Source: Hymenobacter sp. DG01
Lineage (GTDB): Bacteria > Bacteroidota > Bacteroidia > Cytophagales > Hymenobacteraceae
Reading direction: 5' to 3'
Assembly: GCF_006352025.1 (NCBI RefSeq)
Contig: NZ_CP040936.1
Location: forward strand, 372,001-436,000
DNA length: 64,000 nt
Numbering within the stretch: the stretch's first letter is position 1; each line of letters begins with the position of its first letter. Of this stretch, positions 53,865 through 62,265 are shown piece after piece. A program made the translations under genes and the position numbers. The notes beneath the pieces are model-generated. The model did not search any database and was not told where the DNA came from. It saw only the letters and a list, made by a program, of their open reading frames with translations.

Positions 53865-55124
53865 ATGAAGTTAAAATCACTCACGCTTGCGTTGCTTTGC
53901 AGCGGTGTCGGACTGCTGACCACCTCCTGCGAGAAGGAAAACGAGGTAGCTGCCGTGCAGCCGCAAAGCCGCCAGTCGGCGGCCGTAACCAGCAGTCAGA
54001 CGGTCGGCGAAGGCCGGTTCAAGCTCGATAAAGCCAAGCTGCTGGCCTCGGGGGCCAATTGCTCTTACGATGCCTTCAGCAAAACGCTGGCCGCTAACGG
54101 CGCCAATGCCGTAGTGCCCAGCGTCTGCGGCCCTACCCCCTTCAACACCGCTATTAACCCCTATGCTAACGCCTTTGGGGCGCTGGAATGGGAGTGGTAC
54201 GATTTGCTGATAACCATCAATCAGCTCTATACCTACCTCGATGCCAGCAAGCAAACCTTCGGGGCCGATGGCAGCCAGACCAACTTCGCCGCCAAGCACA
54301 AGCGCGACCTGGAGTCGTTCTGGAGCATGCCCAACCAGATTACCCTGGTAGGCCAGCACACCAGCACCCTGCAGAACCGCGACGCTATTGCGGCCGTGTA
54401 CGTGAACTTCGCCGGCCTCTCGGCGGCCGATGCCTACGCTAACGCCGACTTCATTATTGTCAACGTAATTCAGCCCAGCGCTGCTTTCAAAACCTCGCCG
54501 CTGTTGTCGTTTGATGGCTTTGCGACCACCGACAAGCTGATTGTAATTGGCGACGGTATTGTAAAGGTAATGACCGATGCCGGGGTTGATGAAGGCGTGA
54601 CCTTCGCCGGTATTCTGGCCCACGAGTGGGGCCACCAGGTGCAGTTTAATAACTACACCGCCTGGTACGGCCCCCGGGCAGATACTCCCGAGCAGACCCG
54701 CAAAACCGAGCTGGAAGCCGACTTCTTCTCCAGCTACTACCTCACTCACAAGCGCGGAGCCACCTACAACTGGAAACGCGCCGCCGAGTTCTTCGAGCTG
54801 TTCTATAACATCGGCGACTGCAGCTTCACCAGCAGCGGCCACCACGGCACGCCCAACCAGCGCCTGGCCGCCTCGCGCCTGGGCTGGATTATCGCGCAGG
54901 AAACCAAGCCCATGGGTCATATCCTGAGCGCCAATGATGCCCACAGCATCTTCATGGCGGCCTTGACCAGCGTCATCGAAAACAAGATTGATAGCTCTGC
55001 CGCCCTGGCCAGCCTGAAAACGCCCCAGCAGAAAGCCGTATTCGGCAACGTGCTCAAATACGAAAAAGAGCTGAAAGGCATTGCCAATGGCAGCCTGAAT
55101 CAGACGGCCATCGAGAACCTGTAG
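53865..55124 (+). CDS. Zinc metalloprotease-like lipoprotein
   Basis: 419 residues. Signal peptide with a possible lipobox at Cys22 (LLTTSCEKE). The zinc motif HEWGH (His253, Glu254, His257) in ILAHEWGHQVQF is followed by KTELEADFFSSYYL, whose Glu may be the third ligand as in neutral zinc peptidases. No propeptide processing site seen. Probably a surface or periplasmic protease. The upstream region is AT-rich with TAATTTTG at 53776-53783. Terminator follows. Confidence 0.82.
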   Translation: MKLKSLTLALLCSGVGLLTTSCEKENEVAAVQPQSRQSAAVTSSQTVGEGRFKLDKAKLLASGANCSYDAFSKTLAANGANAVVPSVCGPTPFNTAINPYANAFGALEWEWYDLLITINQLYTYLDASKQTFGADGSQTNFAAKHKRDLESFWSMPNQITLVGQHTSTLQNRDAIAAVYVNFAGLSAADAYANADFIIVNVIQPSAAFKTSPLLSFDGFATTDKLIVIGDGIVKVMTDAGVDEGVTFAGILAHEWGHQVQFNNYTAWYGPRADTPEQTRKTELEADFFSSYYLTHKRGATYNWKRAAEFFELFYNIGDCSFTSSGHHGTPNQRLAASRLGWIIAQETKPMGHILSANDAHSIFMAALTSVIENKIDSSAALASLKTPQQKAVFGNVLKYEKELKGIANGSLNQTAIENL

Positions 55125-55147
55125 GCGGTAGTTTTGCTACCCCTGCT

Positions 55148-55183
55148 AAACAAAACGACCCGCCTTAGCGGGTCGTTTTGTTT
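55148..55183. terminator. Bidirectional terminator
   Basis: AAACAAAACGACCCGC (55148-55163) is exactly inverted at 55168-55183 with loop CTTA, between the convergent protease gene and the small gene at 55218. Confidence 0.9.
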
Positions 55184-55217
55184 GGTGGCTGCCTTGGGCA
55201 ACCAGTATCGATCTTGA

Positions 55218-55460
55218 CTATTTGGCGTCGTCGCCGTCTTCGTTGCGGCCGCGGCTGGTGCGCTCATTGGCCGAGGTAGCACTGCCCGAGCCGCCTTCGT
55301 CGCCGGCTTCGGCATCCAGGTTCAGCTCGTAGCCGCCCACGCCGTAGCTGGGCTTGCCCGACGATTGACCTACCGGGCTACCGGCTTGCCGGCCCTGGGC
55401 GGCGCGTTCCGCGAAGTTGTCGTTTTCGGTTACGTTATCGTTAGAGGCGTTGGTTGCCAT
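55218..55460 (-). CDS. Small disordered acidic protein
   Basis: 80 residues, rich in Gly, Ser, Asn, Asp and Glu, with no hydrophobic core (e.g. GGYELNLDAEAGDEGG, ERTSRGRNEDGDDAK). It looks intrinsically disordered, like small stress-related or DNA-associated proteins of this group. No family recognised. Its codon use is normal for the region, and a terminator lies just downstream, which supports a real gene. Confidence 0.5.
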   Translation of the reverse strand: MATNASNDNVTENDNFAERAAQGRQAGSPVGQSSGKPSYGVGGYELNLDAEAGDEGGSGSATSANERTSRGRNEDGDDAK

Positions 55461-55558
55461 AGTAGTAAAGGTTAGGTACGTGAACAGATGCTGTCTTATA
55501 CGGCACCAGCCTCGGGCAAGTCGATTTTTGCCTTAAAAACTCCCCGGCCGAGGGCGGC

Positions 55559-56104
55559 TTACGGTACGTACTGCTCCGTCAGGCTGGTGATAGTGCCCTG
55601 TTTGGTTTCTACGATAAAGGGAGCGTATCGAAACACATCCGTACCCTGGTTTAGCACTTCGGAGGGGGTAGGGTTGTACTGGCGAAGCTCTCCGGTTTTA
55701 TTCCAGAAGGTCAGCACGGCCTGGTCGCTGAGGCGGAACGTGCGCTGGCGCGGGCTGTCGTTCACGATGTAATAGTCGTTGAAGACGGAATAAGTCGTGT
55801 CGCCGTTTTGGATGTCCACCACGGCGTCGCCCTTGCGCTGGGCTGCCGCCACGGCATCGGCCCCGTTCAGAAATTGGATGTAGTCGACAGTGACATAATA
55901 CTTACCCTTCTCTTGGTAGAAGCGCCGGATGTAGCCGTGGTTGCGGGCCGTATTGCCCACCGTTTCCGTCGTCGATTGCTCGCCCTTTACGGCGGCGGGC
56001 ACATTGTCGCGAGATTCGGCTACGGAGGTTTCCTGCTCGGAGCGGCAGGCTGCCACCAAGGTTAAGAGCAACGCAAGGGGTAGGAGGGAGGAGGGGCGGT
56101 TCAT
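55559..56104 (-). CDS. Putative lipoprotein, function unknown
   Basis: 181 residues. Lipoprotein signal with VAAC lipobox at Cys20. The mature part (YQEKGKYYVTVDYIQFLNGADAVAAAQRKGDAVVD, then FNDYYIVNDSPRQRTFRLSD) has a pattern of short strands with no known domain. Divergent from the Uma2 gene. No operon partner. Confidence 0.68.
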   Translation of the reverse strand: MNRPSSLLPLALLLTLVAACRSEQETSVAESRDNVPAAVKGEQSTTETVGNTARNHGYIRRFYQEKGKYYVTVDYIQFLNGADAVAAAQRKGDAVVDIQNGDTTYSVFNDYYIVNDSPRQRTFRLSDQAVLTFWNKTGELRQYNPTPSEVLNQGTDVFRYAPFIVETKQGTITSLTEQYVP

Positions 56105-56179
56105 GCGCAGGTGTACGCGGGAGGGCAGGAGGCGGTTTGGGCTGAAAGCAGCGGCGAAATATCTCGTAATTGTAAATAC

Positions 56180-56187
56180 TATTTTTG
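56180..56187 (+). promoter_or_regulatory. -7 box TATTTTTG before the Uma2 gene
   Basis: Exact TAnnTTTG match in a short AT-rich stretch, 25 bases before the ATG at 56212. No TTTG at the usual -33 distance. Confidence 0.45.
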
Positions 56188-56211
56188 CCCACGACTTGAT
56201 ACCGCTTTTCC

Positions 56212-56802
56212 ATGGCCCCTATCACGCAGCTTTCCCAACTCGACCTCTCCCGCCGCTACACCTATGCCGACTACCTAAGCTGGCAGCTCACGGAGTGGGT
56301 AGAACTGATTCGGGGCCGGGTGCGCCTGATGAGTCCCGCGCCTAAGCGGCAGCACCAAGATATTACTCTAAACATTGAGTTTTCTATTATGCAGTTTCTG
56401 CGAGGCAAAAGCTGCAAGATGTATCATGCTCCCTTCGATGTGCGCTTGGCCCGTGCTACCCCCAACGTCGACGCTAGCGTTGAAACCGTGGTGCAGCCCG
56501 ATATCTGCGACCCGCAGAAGCTGGACGAGCGCGGCTGCTTCGGCGCCCCGGACTGGATTATCGAAATCCTCTCGCCTGGCAACGTTTCTCGCGACACCAA
56601 GGAGAAGTTTGATCTCTACGAGGAGGTAGGCGTGCGTGAATACTGGATAGTAACTCCCGAGCAGAAAAATGTGGTTGTGTACCTGCTCAGCGACGAGGGG
56701 CGCTACGAACTGCGCGGTGAGTTTTACACCCCCGGCCTGATTCCGGTGGCTACCCTGCCCGAGCTGCAGATAGCGTGGGCTGAGGTATTTGAAGGGGTGT
56801 GA
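56212..56802 (+). CDS. Uma2-family endonuclease-like protein
   Basis: 196 residues of the Uma2 (DUF820) family, with a restriction-endonuclease-like fold. YADYLSWQ and VELIRGRVRLMSPAP open the domain; VQPDI with its Asp and DWIIEILSPGN with its Glu supply the nuclease-like acidic pair, followed by KFDLYEEVGVREYWIVTPEQ. The biological role of this very common family is unsettled. Convergent with the HAD phosphatase gene, 13 bases apart. Confidence 0.85.
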   Translation: MAPITQLSQLDLSRRYTYADYLSWQLTEWVELIRGRVRLMSPAPKRQHQDITLNIEFSIMQFLRGKSCKMYHAPFDVRLARATPNVDASVETVVQPDICDPQKLDERGCFGAPDWIIEILSPGNVSRDTKEKFDLYEEVGVREYWIVTPEQKNVVVYLLSDEGRYELRGEFYTPGLIPVATLPELQIAWAEVFEGV

Positions 56803-56815
56803 GTAAAGCTACGTA

Positions 56816-57415
56816 TTACATCCCTCTCTCCTTAAGAAGGTCTATGCGGTTTCTCCAATCTCTTTTCTCGATTGATCGAACGTTTGTGGTGTCCTTCAAC
56901 TGCATTAGATAAGCTAAAAGCAGGAGTAATTCACTGTCATGTGGTTGCCCTGTGTATTCTTCAGGGTAAATGGCATTGCCATAATTTCTTTTGGATTTGG
57001 CCGGCGTATCATCAACGATCAACACCTTATTCAAATCGTAACCATAGCGCCGTACTTTCTTAAGTACTTTCAAGTAATCATAGTGACTATGATAGTTCGC
57101 ATGTCCAGACTCTTCGAAAGCTAGGTTATTGAAGCAATAAGTGCAACGGCTGCGGCCCCAAACAAATTCGAGCGGTATAGATGCTGGAACGATACGTTTA
57201 GCTACCTCAACCACGTAATCGTCGGATGCCGACGACCAGATTGCTAGCTTGAAATATTGACTGCAACTAGTTAGGAACTCCTTCAAATAAGGCCGTTGAT
57301 AGATGTAATAGCCGAATAACATAAAATCAGCTGGTCGGCCTAACTCCGTGCTTGATGCATGGATTAATGTTTCATCTAAATCTAGTATGAGAAGCAAGCT
57401 GTCTTTATCGCTCAT
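56816..57415 (-). CDS. FCP1-like HAD phosphatase
   Basis: 199 residues of the NLI-interacting/FCP1-type HAD family. The DxDxT motif is at 12-16 (LDLDETL), PYLKEFLTSC and LAIWSSASDDYVVEVA correspond to motif II, and KVLIVDDTPAKSKRNYGNAI to motifs III/IV. In eukaryotes such enzymes dephosphorylate the RNA polymerase II tail; the bacterial substrate is unknown. The gene is distinctly AT-richer than its neighbours, which suggests horizontal acquisition. Confidence 0.82.
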   Translation of the reverse strand: MSDKDSLLLILDLDETLIHASSTELGRPADFMLFGYYIYQRPYLKEFLTSCSQYFKLAIWSSASDDYVVEVAKRIVPASIPLEFVWGRSRCTYCFNNLAFEESGHANYHSHYDYLKVLKKVRRYGYDLNKVLIVDDTPAKSKRNYGNAIYPEEYTGQPHDSELLLLLAYLMQLKDTTNVRSIEKRDWRNRIDLLKERGM

Positions 57416-57469
57416 GTATATACGCCACAGTTGTGTTAACTTCTAATTCAACCGCAACTAGATAGCTCG

Positions 57470-57477
57470 TACCTTTG
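57470..57477 (+). promoter_or_regulatory. -7 box TACCTTTG before the ABC-F gene
   Basis: Exact TAnnTTTG match 26 bases before the ATG at 57504. The -33 region is not clear. Confidence 0.5.
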
Positions 57478-57503
57478 CGGCTTCAAAGCCCCCGCAAAGT
57501 AGG

Positions 57504-59414
57504 ATGATTTCCATTACTGACCTCGACTTTCATTTCGGCTCGCGTACGCTCTACGACAAGGCCAACCTGCATATCAAGCCCAAGGATAAGATTGGCCTCA
57601 TCGGGCTGAACGGTCGGGGCAAATCCACGCTGCTGCGCATTCTGGTGGGTGAGTACAAGCCCGATGGCGGCAGCATCTCCATGAGCAAGGACGTGAGCCT
57701 GGGCTTCCTGAACCAGGATTTACTGAGCTACGACTCGCACGAGTCCATCCTGGTGGTAGCCATGCAGGCATTTGCCGAGGCCCTGGAGATTCAGAAGAAG
57801 ATTGACGAGGTGCTGCTGGAGTTCGAAACCAACTACACCGACGACCTGGTAGAAAAGCTGGCGGCCCTGCAGGAGCGTTTCGAGGCCCTGGGCGGCTACA
57901 CCATGCAAGCCCGCGCCGAAGAAATCTTGGAAGGTCTGGGCTTCACTACCGAGGAGCTGCAACGCCCCCTGAAGCTGTTCTCGGGTGGCTGGCGCATGCG
58001 CGTGATGCTCGCGAAAATCCTGCTTCAGCAGCCTTCCCTGCTCCTCCTCGACGAACCCACCAACCACCTGGACTTGCCTTCCATTAAGTGGATTGAAAAT
58101 TATCTGGCTGGCTACGAAGGTGCCGTGATTATCGTATCGCACGACCGGGAGTTCCTGGACCGCACCACCAACACCACCGTGGAAGTAACGGGCGGCAAGC
58201 TGGTGCCCTACGCCGGCAACTACTCGTTCTACCTCGAAGAAAAGGAGGAGCGCAACGCCATCCAGAAAGGCGCTTTCGAAAACCAGCAGGCCCAGATCCG
58301 GCAGGCTGAGCGCTTTATTGAGCGTTTCAAGGCCAAGGCTTCGAAGGCCAAGCAGGCCCAGAGCCGCGTGAAGATGCTGGATAAGCTGGAGCGTATCGAC
58401 GACGTAGCTGCCGATGATGCTCGCGTAAACATCAAGTTCAACTTCACCGTTACGCCCGGCCGCCACATCCTGCGCATGGAGCATGTAGGCAAGAAATACG
58501 GCGAAAAGCTCATCTTCCGCGACACCCACGTCCACATTGAGCGCGGCGACAAAATTGCGCTGATTGGGGCTAACGGTAAGGGTAAATCTACCCTGATGCG
58601 CCTGGTAGCTGGTTCGGAGGCTCCTACTAGTGGTAATCACCAACTGGGGCACAACGTGATTATGTCGTTCTACGCTCAGCACCAGCTGGAAAGTCTGCGC
58701 ATTGAAAACGAGATTTTGCAGGAAATGGTAGAGGCCGGCTCGAAGCGCTCAGAAATGGAGCTGCGCTCGGTACTGGGCTCCTTCCTGTTCACCGGCGACG
58801 ATGTGTACAAGAAAATCAAGGTGCTGAGTGGCGGTGAGAAAAGCCGGGTAGCTCTGGCCAAAACCCTGATTTCGGAAGCCAACTTCCTGCTCCTCGACGA
58901 ACCGACCAACCACTTGGACATGCAGTCGGTGAACATCCTGATTCAGGCGCTGGAGCAGTACCAGGGCACTTACATCGTGATTAGCCACGACCGTTTCTTC
59001 GTGGAGAATGTGGCCAACAAGATCTGGTACATCGAGGACTACCAACTGAAAGAGTACCCCGGCACTTACAACGAGTACGAGCAGTGGCAGGAAGACCGCG
59101 AAAAGGCGGCCAAGAAAGCCGGCCTACCCTCGCCCTCGGCCCCCAGGCCCCTGCCAAAGGAGGAGAAGAAGGTAGAAGCCGCGCCCGCCAAAACGCCCTC
59201 ACCCGACCAGAAAAAAGCCCTGAAAGAGCTGGCTGAGGTAGAAAAGAAGATTGACGAGCGGGAAAAGGAGCTGGCCCAATACGAAGCCCAGCTGGCCGAC
59301 CCGCAGATCTATCAGAACGCCGCCCAGCTGAAAGACGCCACTCACAAATTCGAGCAGGTGAAAAAAGAGCTGGCCCAGCTCAACGACCGTTGGGAAATGC
59401 TGGCGGAAATGTAA
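57504..59414 (+). CDS. ABC-F family ATPase (translation factor type)
   Basis: 636 residues with two ABC domains and no membrane part. First Walker A GLNGRGKST with signature FSGGWRMRV; second GANGKGKST with LSGGEKSRVALA; each has LLLDEPTNHLD. A linker between the halves (about 240-305, KASKAKQAQSRVKMLDKLERID) and a C-terminal charged coiled coil (about 545-636) fit the Uup/EttA group that acts on ribosomes. Whether it is housekeeping or a resistance type cannot be told. Terminator at 59436. Confidence 0.93.
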   Translation: MISITDLDFHFGSRTLYDKANLHIKPKDKIGLIGLNGRGKSTLLRILVGEYKPDGGSISMSKDVSLGFLNQDLLSYDSHESILVVAMQAFAEALEIQKKIDEVLLEFETNYTDDLVEKLAALQERFEALGGYTMQARAEEILEGLGFTTEELQRPLKLFSGGWRMRVMLAKILLQQPSLLLLDEPTNHLDLPSIKWIENYLAGYEGAVIIVSHDREFLDRTTNTTVEVTGGKLVPYAGNYSFYLEEKEERNAIQKGAFENQQAQIRQAERFIERFKAKASKAKQAQSRVKMLDKLERIDDVAADDARVNIKFNFTVTPGRHILRMEHVGKKYGEKLIFRDTHVHIERGDKIALIGANGKGKSTLMRLVAGSEAPTSGNHQLGHNVIMSFYAQHQLESLRIENEILQEMVEAGSKRSEMELRSVLGSFLFTGDDVYKKIKVLSGGEKSRVALAKTLISEANFLLLDEPTNHLDMQSVNILIQALEQYQGTYIVISHDRFFVENVANKIWYIEDYQLKEYPGTYNEYEQWQEDREKAAKKAGLPSPSAPRPLPKEEKKVEAAPAKTPSPDQKKALKELAEVEKKIDEREKELAQYEAQLADPQIYQNAAQLKDATHKFEQVKKELAQLNDRWEMLAEM

Positions 59415-59435
59415 TTGCCCAATAGTGAGTAGTAG

Positions 59436-59477
59436 AAAGCCCCACCCGAAGCACTTTGCTTCGGGTGGGGCTTTTTT
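59436..59477. terminator. Strong bidirectional terminator
   Basis: AAAGCCCCACCCGAAGCA (59436-59453) is inverted at 59457-59474, and six T follow on the plus strand. Serves the convergent ABC-F and di-heme genes. Confidence 0.92.
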
Positions 59478-59524
59478 CTTGCTGCTTATATATCAGGAGT
59501 AGGGCTTCCTAGGGAGAAATGAAG

Positions 59525-61348
59525 TTAATAGATGGCTGCTGGCGCATCATTCAAAGACTTAATAAAGGCAATAATAGCCTGCTGCTCAGTGTTGGTTAAG
59601 TCGAGCTTGTCCTCGGCCAGGGTTTGGGTAGGCACGGAAAGGCCCATGCCGGCACCGCCGCCCCGGTTGTAGAAATCCAGCACCTCTTCCAGGGTTTGGT
59701 ATAAGCCATTGTGCATGTAAGGAGGGGTGAGGGCCGCGTTGCGCACGGTGGGCGTTTTGAAGGCGTGTTGCTGGTGGGCCACGCCGTAGAGCAGAAACTT
59801 GCCGGGGTCCGTGTCCAGCTTCAGAGCCGCGGCATCGGTGGTGGCGGGCACACCCAGTACTTCACTCTCCGTTTTGTCGTAGAGGGGCGGCACGGTTCCG
59901 TTAAATAAAGGCAGGTAGTGGCAGGTACCACACTGCGCCTTGCCCATAAACAGGTTGAAGCCCAAAATTTCCTGGTTGCCGAGCACCGTAGTATCGCCGC
60001 GCAGGAACTGGTCGAAGCGGCTGTTGAGGCCCACCAGGGAGCGGACGTAGGCCGCCACGGCGCGGCGGATGTTACGCTCCGTAACGGGCTGCTTTTCGGT
60101 GGCAAAGGCTTGGGCGAACAGACGGGGGTAGGCAGCTTTGCGGCGCAGCAGGGCCGGGGCTTCGCTGAGCTGTCCGCCCATTTCGGCCTTGTTCGATACC
60201 ACGGCGTGCACCTGGTCTTCCAGGAAATGCACCCGGCTGTCGTAGAACTGGTCGGGCTGCAGGGCGGCGTTGAGCAGGGTAGGGGTATTGCGTTCCAGTT
60301 CGGCAGAGGCCAGCAGGGAGCGGTTCACGCGCAGCCCATCGGTATAGGCCTGGCCCGGTTGGTGGCAGCTGGCGCAGGAGCGTCCCGCTTTGCCCGACAG
60401 CAACGGCTCCTGAAACAGGGCCTCGCCCAGGGCCAGCACGGCGGGGGTAGCCGGGGCGGCGTCCGCGGGAGCGAAGAAGCCAGGGTCAAACGCATCGGCC
60501 ACGAAAAAGCTGGCCGCCGTGGGCCGCACAGCGCGGCGCGTGGTTGTAAAAGGAATGCCCTGCTCTGCCTGGGCCTGACGCAGACCAGCGAGGGCAGGGT
60601 TAAAGTAGCGGGTAAAAAACCGGGCTCGATCAAAGGAGTTGAAGTCCTGGCCGGGGCGGGCTACGGCGGCGGCACAGCGTTTCAGCTGTTGGGTTAGGGT
60701 AGCAGGAGCGTTGCTCAGCGCCAACACCTCCCGGCTCGACTCCAGAGTGGCCGCCGCCTCAGGCAGAGAAGCATGGGCGGCGGGCGAGTCGAAGCCCGAA
60801 AGGCCTTTGGCCGCCAGGCGGTACAGGTTCAGGCGTAGAGCGTCATAAACCTCCTCGGCCGGGAAAACCAGCACGGGCGCCTGCTGCTCTAGGTAGCGCA
60901 TCTGGTAGAGCAGGTTGTCGATTTCCTGGTGCACCAAGTCACGGTTGCCGGGCGTGTCGGGGGTAGCAAACAAGTAGTCTTCCAGCACCTGAAAGCCAGT
61001 GGGCGGAATTACCTCGCCCGGCTCGCCGGGTTCGGTTTCGGGTAGTGCCGCCCCGTTGATGCGCTGGGCCGCATGGGGGTAGTAGTACTCGACGGCAAAC
61101 TCCAGGCATTTGTACTCCTGGCGGCAGGCCGCGAACTGCTGGCGCAGGCTGGTGGTATCGGCGGTGTGGGCAGTTTCCTGAAAGCGTTGCAGGCGCGTGT
61201 GCAGCTGCTGCAGGTGGCGGGTGTAGTAGCCCTTTACCTTCTCGGCGGGCGACTGGTAAAGCACCGCGAAGGAGAACAGCAGCCCCGCCAGACCCAGCAG
61301 CAGGGAGCGAACCAGGCCGCTGCCTGGTAGTAGTGAGCGGGTGTGCAT
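59525..61348 (-). CDS. Di-heme cytochrome c peroxidase (MauG-like) with an imelysin-like N-terminal region
   Basis: 607 residues. An N-terminal hydrophobic anchor or signal (about 13-30) is followed by a roughly 220-residue helical region (CRQEYKCLEFAVEYYYP, then GFQVLEDYLF) that looks like the imelysin-type domain sometimes fused to these enzymes. The C-terminal half is a bacterial CCP/MauG domain with two heme-binding motifs, CASCH (325-329) and CGTCH (473-477). Periplasmic peroxidase or oxidation of a protein partner is likely. Its ATG shares one base with the stop of the LRR gene, so the two are coupled. Confidence 0.88.
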   Translation of the reverse strand: MHTRSLLPGSGLVRSLLLGLAGLLFSFAVLYQSPAEKVKGYYTRHLQQLHTRLQRFQETAHTADTTSLRQQFAACRQEYKCLEFAVEYYYPHAAQRINGAALPETEPGEPGEVIPPTGFQVLEDYLFATPDTPGNRDLVHQEIDNLLYQMRYLEQQAPVLVFPAEEVYDALRLNLYRLAAKGLSGFDSPAAHASLPEAAATLESSREVLALSNAPATLTQQLKRCAAAVARPGQDFNSFDRARFFTRYFNPALAGLRQAQAEQGIPFTTTRRAVRPTAASFFVADAFDPGFFAPADAAPATPAVLALGEALFQEPLLSGKAGRSCASCHQPGQAYTDGLRVNRSLLASAELERNTPTLLNAALQPDQFYDSRVHFLEDQVHAVVSNKAEMGGQLSEAPALLRRKAAYPRLFAQAFATEKQPVTERNIRRAVAAYVRSLVGLNSRFDQFLRGDTTVLGNQEILGFNLFMGKAQCGTCHYLPLFNGTVPPLYDKTESEVLGVPATTDAAALKLDTDPGKFLLYGVAHQQHAFKTPTVRNAALTPPYMHNGLYQTLEEVLDFYNRGGGAGMGLSVPTQTLAEDKLDLTNTEQQAIIAFIKSLNDAPAAIY

Positions 61349-62265
61349 CAGAAGTGAAATTTAACTCCAGGCAGGCGGGCTTCGGCCGCGCGGCGGGCTT
61401 GCGGGCTAAAGGTGTTGTTGCGCACGATGACGGTTTTCAGCTTTTTCAGCTTTCCCAGGCTTTTGGGCAAGGCCGTCAGCTGGTTATCGTTGGCAATGAG
61501 CATTTCCAGGTTCTGCAGCTTGCCCAGGCTTTTGGGGAGTTGCTTTAGCTGATTTCCCGAGAGAATCAGCACCTTCAGCTGCGCACAGTTGCCCAGGCTC
61601 TCCGGCAGCTGCTCCAGCTGGTTGTTTGCCAGGTTTAGCTCTTCCACCTTAGTCATTTTTTCAAGATGGGCAGGAAGACTCTGCAGCTTGTTATCGTTCA
61701 GATACACGTAGCGCAGGCTATGTAGGCTGCCAATGGAGGCGGGTAGAAACAGCAGCTGGTTGTGCGAAACATCTACATACTCTAGCTGCGTCAGGCGCCC
61801 TACCTGCTCGGGCAGGGAAGTAAAGTTGTTGTAAGCTCCCATCAGGTAGCGCAGGCTGTCGAGGGTGCCAATGCTGGGAGGCAGCTCCGTGAGCATGTTT
61901 TGCTCAATCTGCAGCTGCCGCAGTCGGTGCAGGCTGCCAATGGCCGGCGGTAAATCCAGTAAGCCGTTCTTATTGATGAATAGGACCCGCAGACTATCCA
62001 GCTGCGTGAGGGTGCTGGGCAGGTGGCGCAGGTGGTTTTCGTGGGCAAACAACAGCCGCAGCCGCCGCAATTGCTCTATGTTTTGGGGTAGTAATTCCAG
62101 GTTCTGGCCCCGCAGGTTTAGCTCGGTAACGCAGGCAGGCTGGCTGAGAGCAGCAGACAAGGAATGAGAAACTTTGGTGGTGCACTGCGCCAAACAAGTG
62201 TTGCCCTGCAAAGCCTGCAGGGCAACAACTAGTAAGGTTGAAAGAAAAAGTAGGCTGTACCTCAC
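61348..62265 (-). CDS. Exported leucine-rich-repeat protein
   Basis: 305 residues from a GTG start that overlaps the stop of the PhoX-like gene (GTGA). Signal peptide 1-26. Nine or ten LRR units of about 23 residues follow with the repeated form LPxxLGxLxxLxxLxLxxNxL, from LNLRGQNLELLP near residue 48 to LKTVIVRNNTFS near 285. LRR proteins bind other proteins; in this operon it may hold the peroxidase and the secreted PhoX-like protein together. Confidence 0.88.
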   Translation of the reverse strand: MRYSLLFLSTLLVVALQALQGNTCLAQCTTKVSHSLSAALSQPACVTELNLRGQNLELLPQNIEQLRRLRLLFAHENHLRHLPSTLTQLDSLRVLFINKNGLLDLPPAIGSLHRLRQLQIEQNMLTELPPSIGTLDSLRYLMGAYNNFTSLPEQVGRLTQLEYVDVSHNQLLFLPASIGSLHSLRYVYLNDNKLQSLPAHLEKMTKVEELNLANNQLEQLPESLGNCAQLKVLILSGNQLKQLPKSLGKLQNLEMLIANDNQLTALPKSLGKLKKLKTVIVRNNTFSPQARRAAEARLPGVKFHF

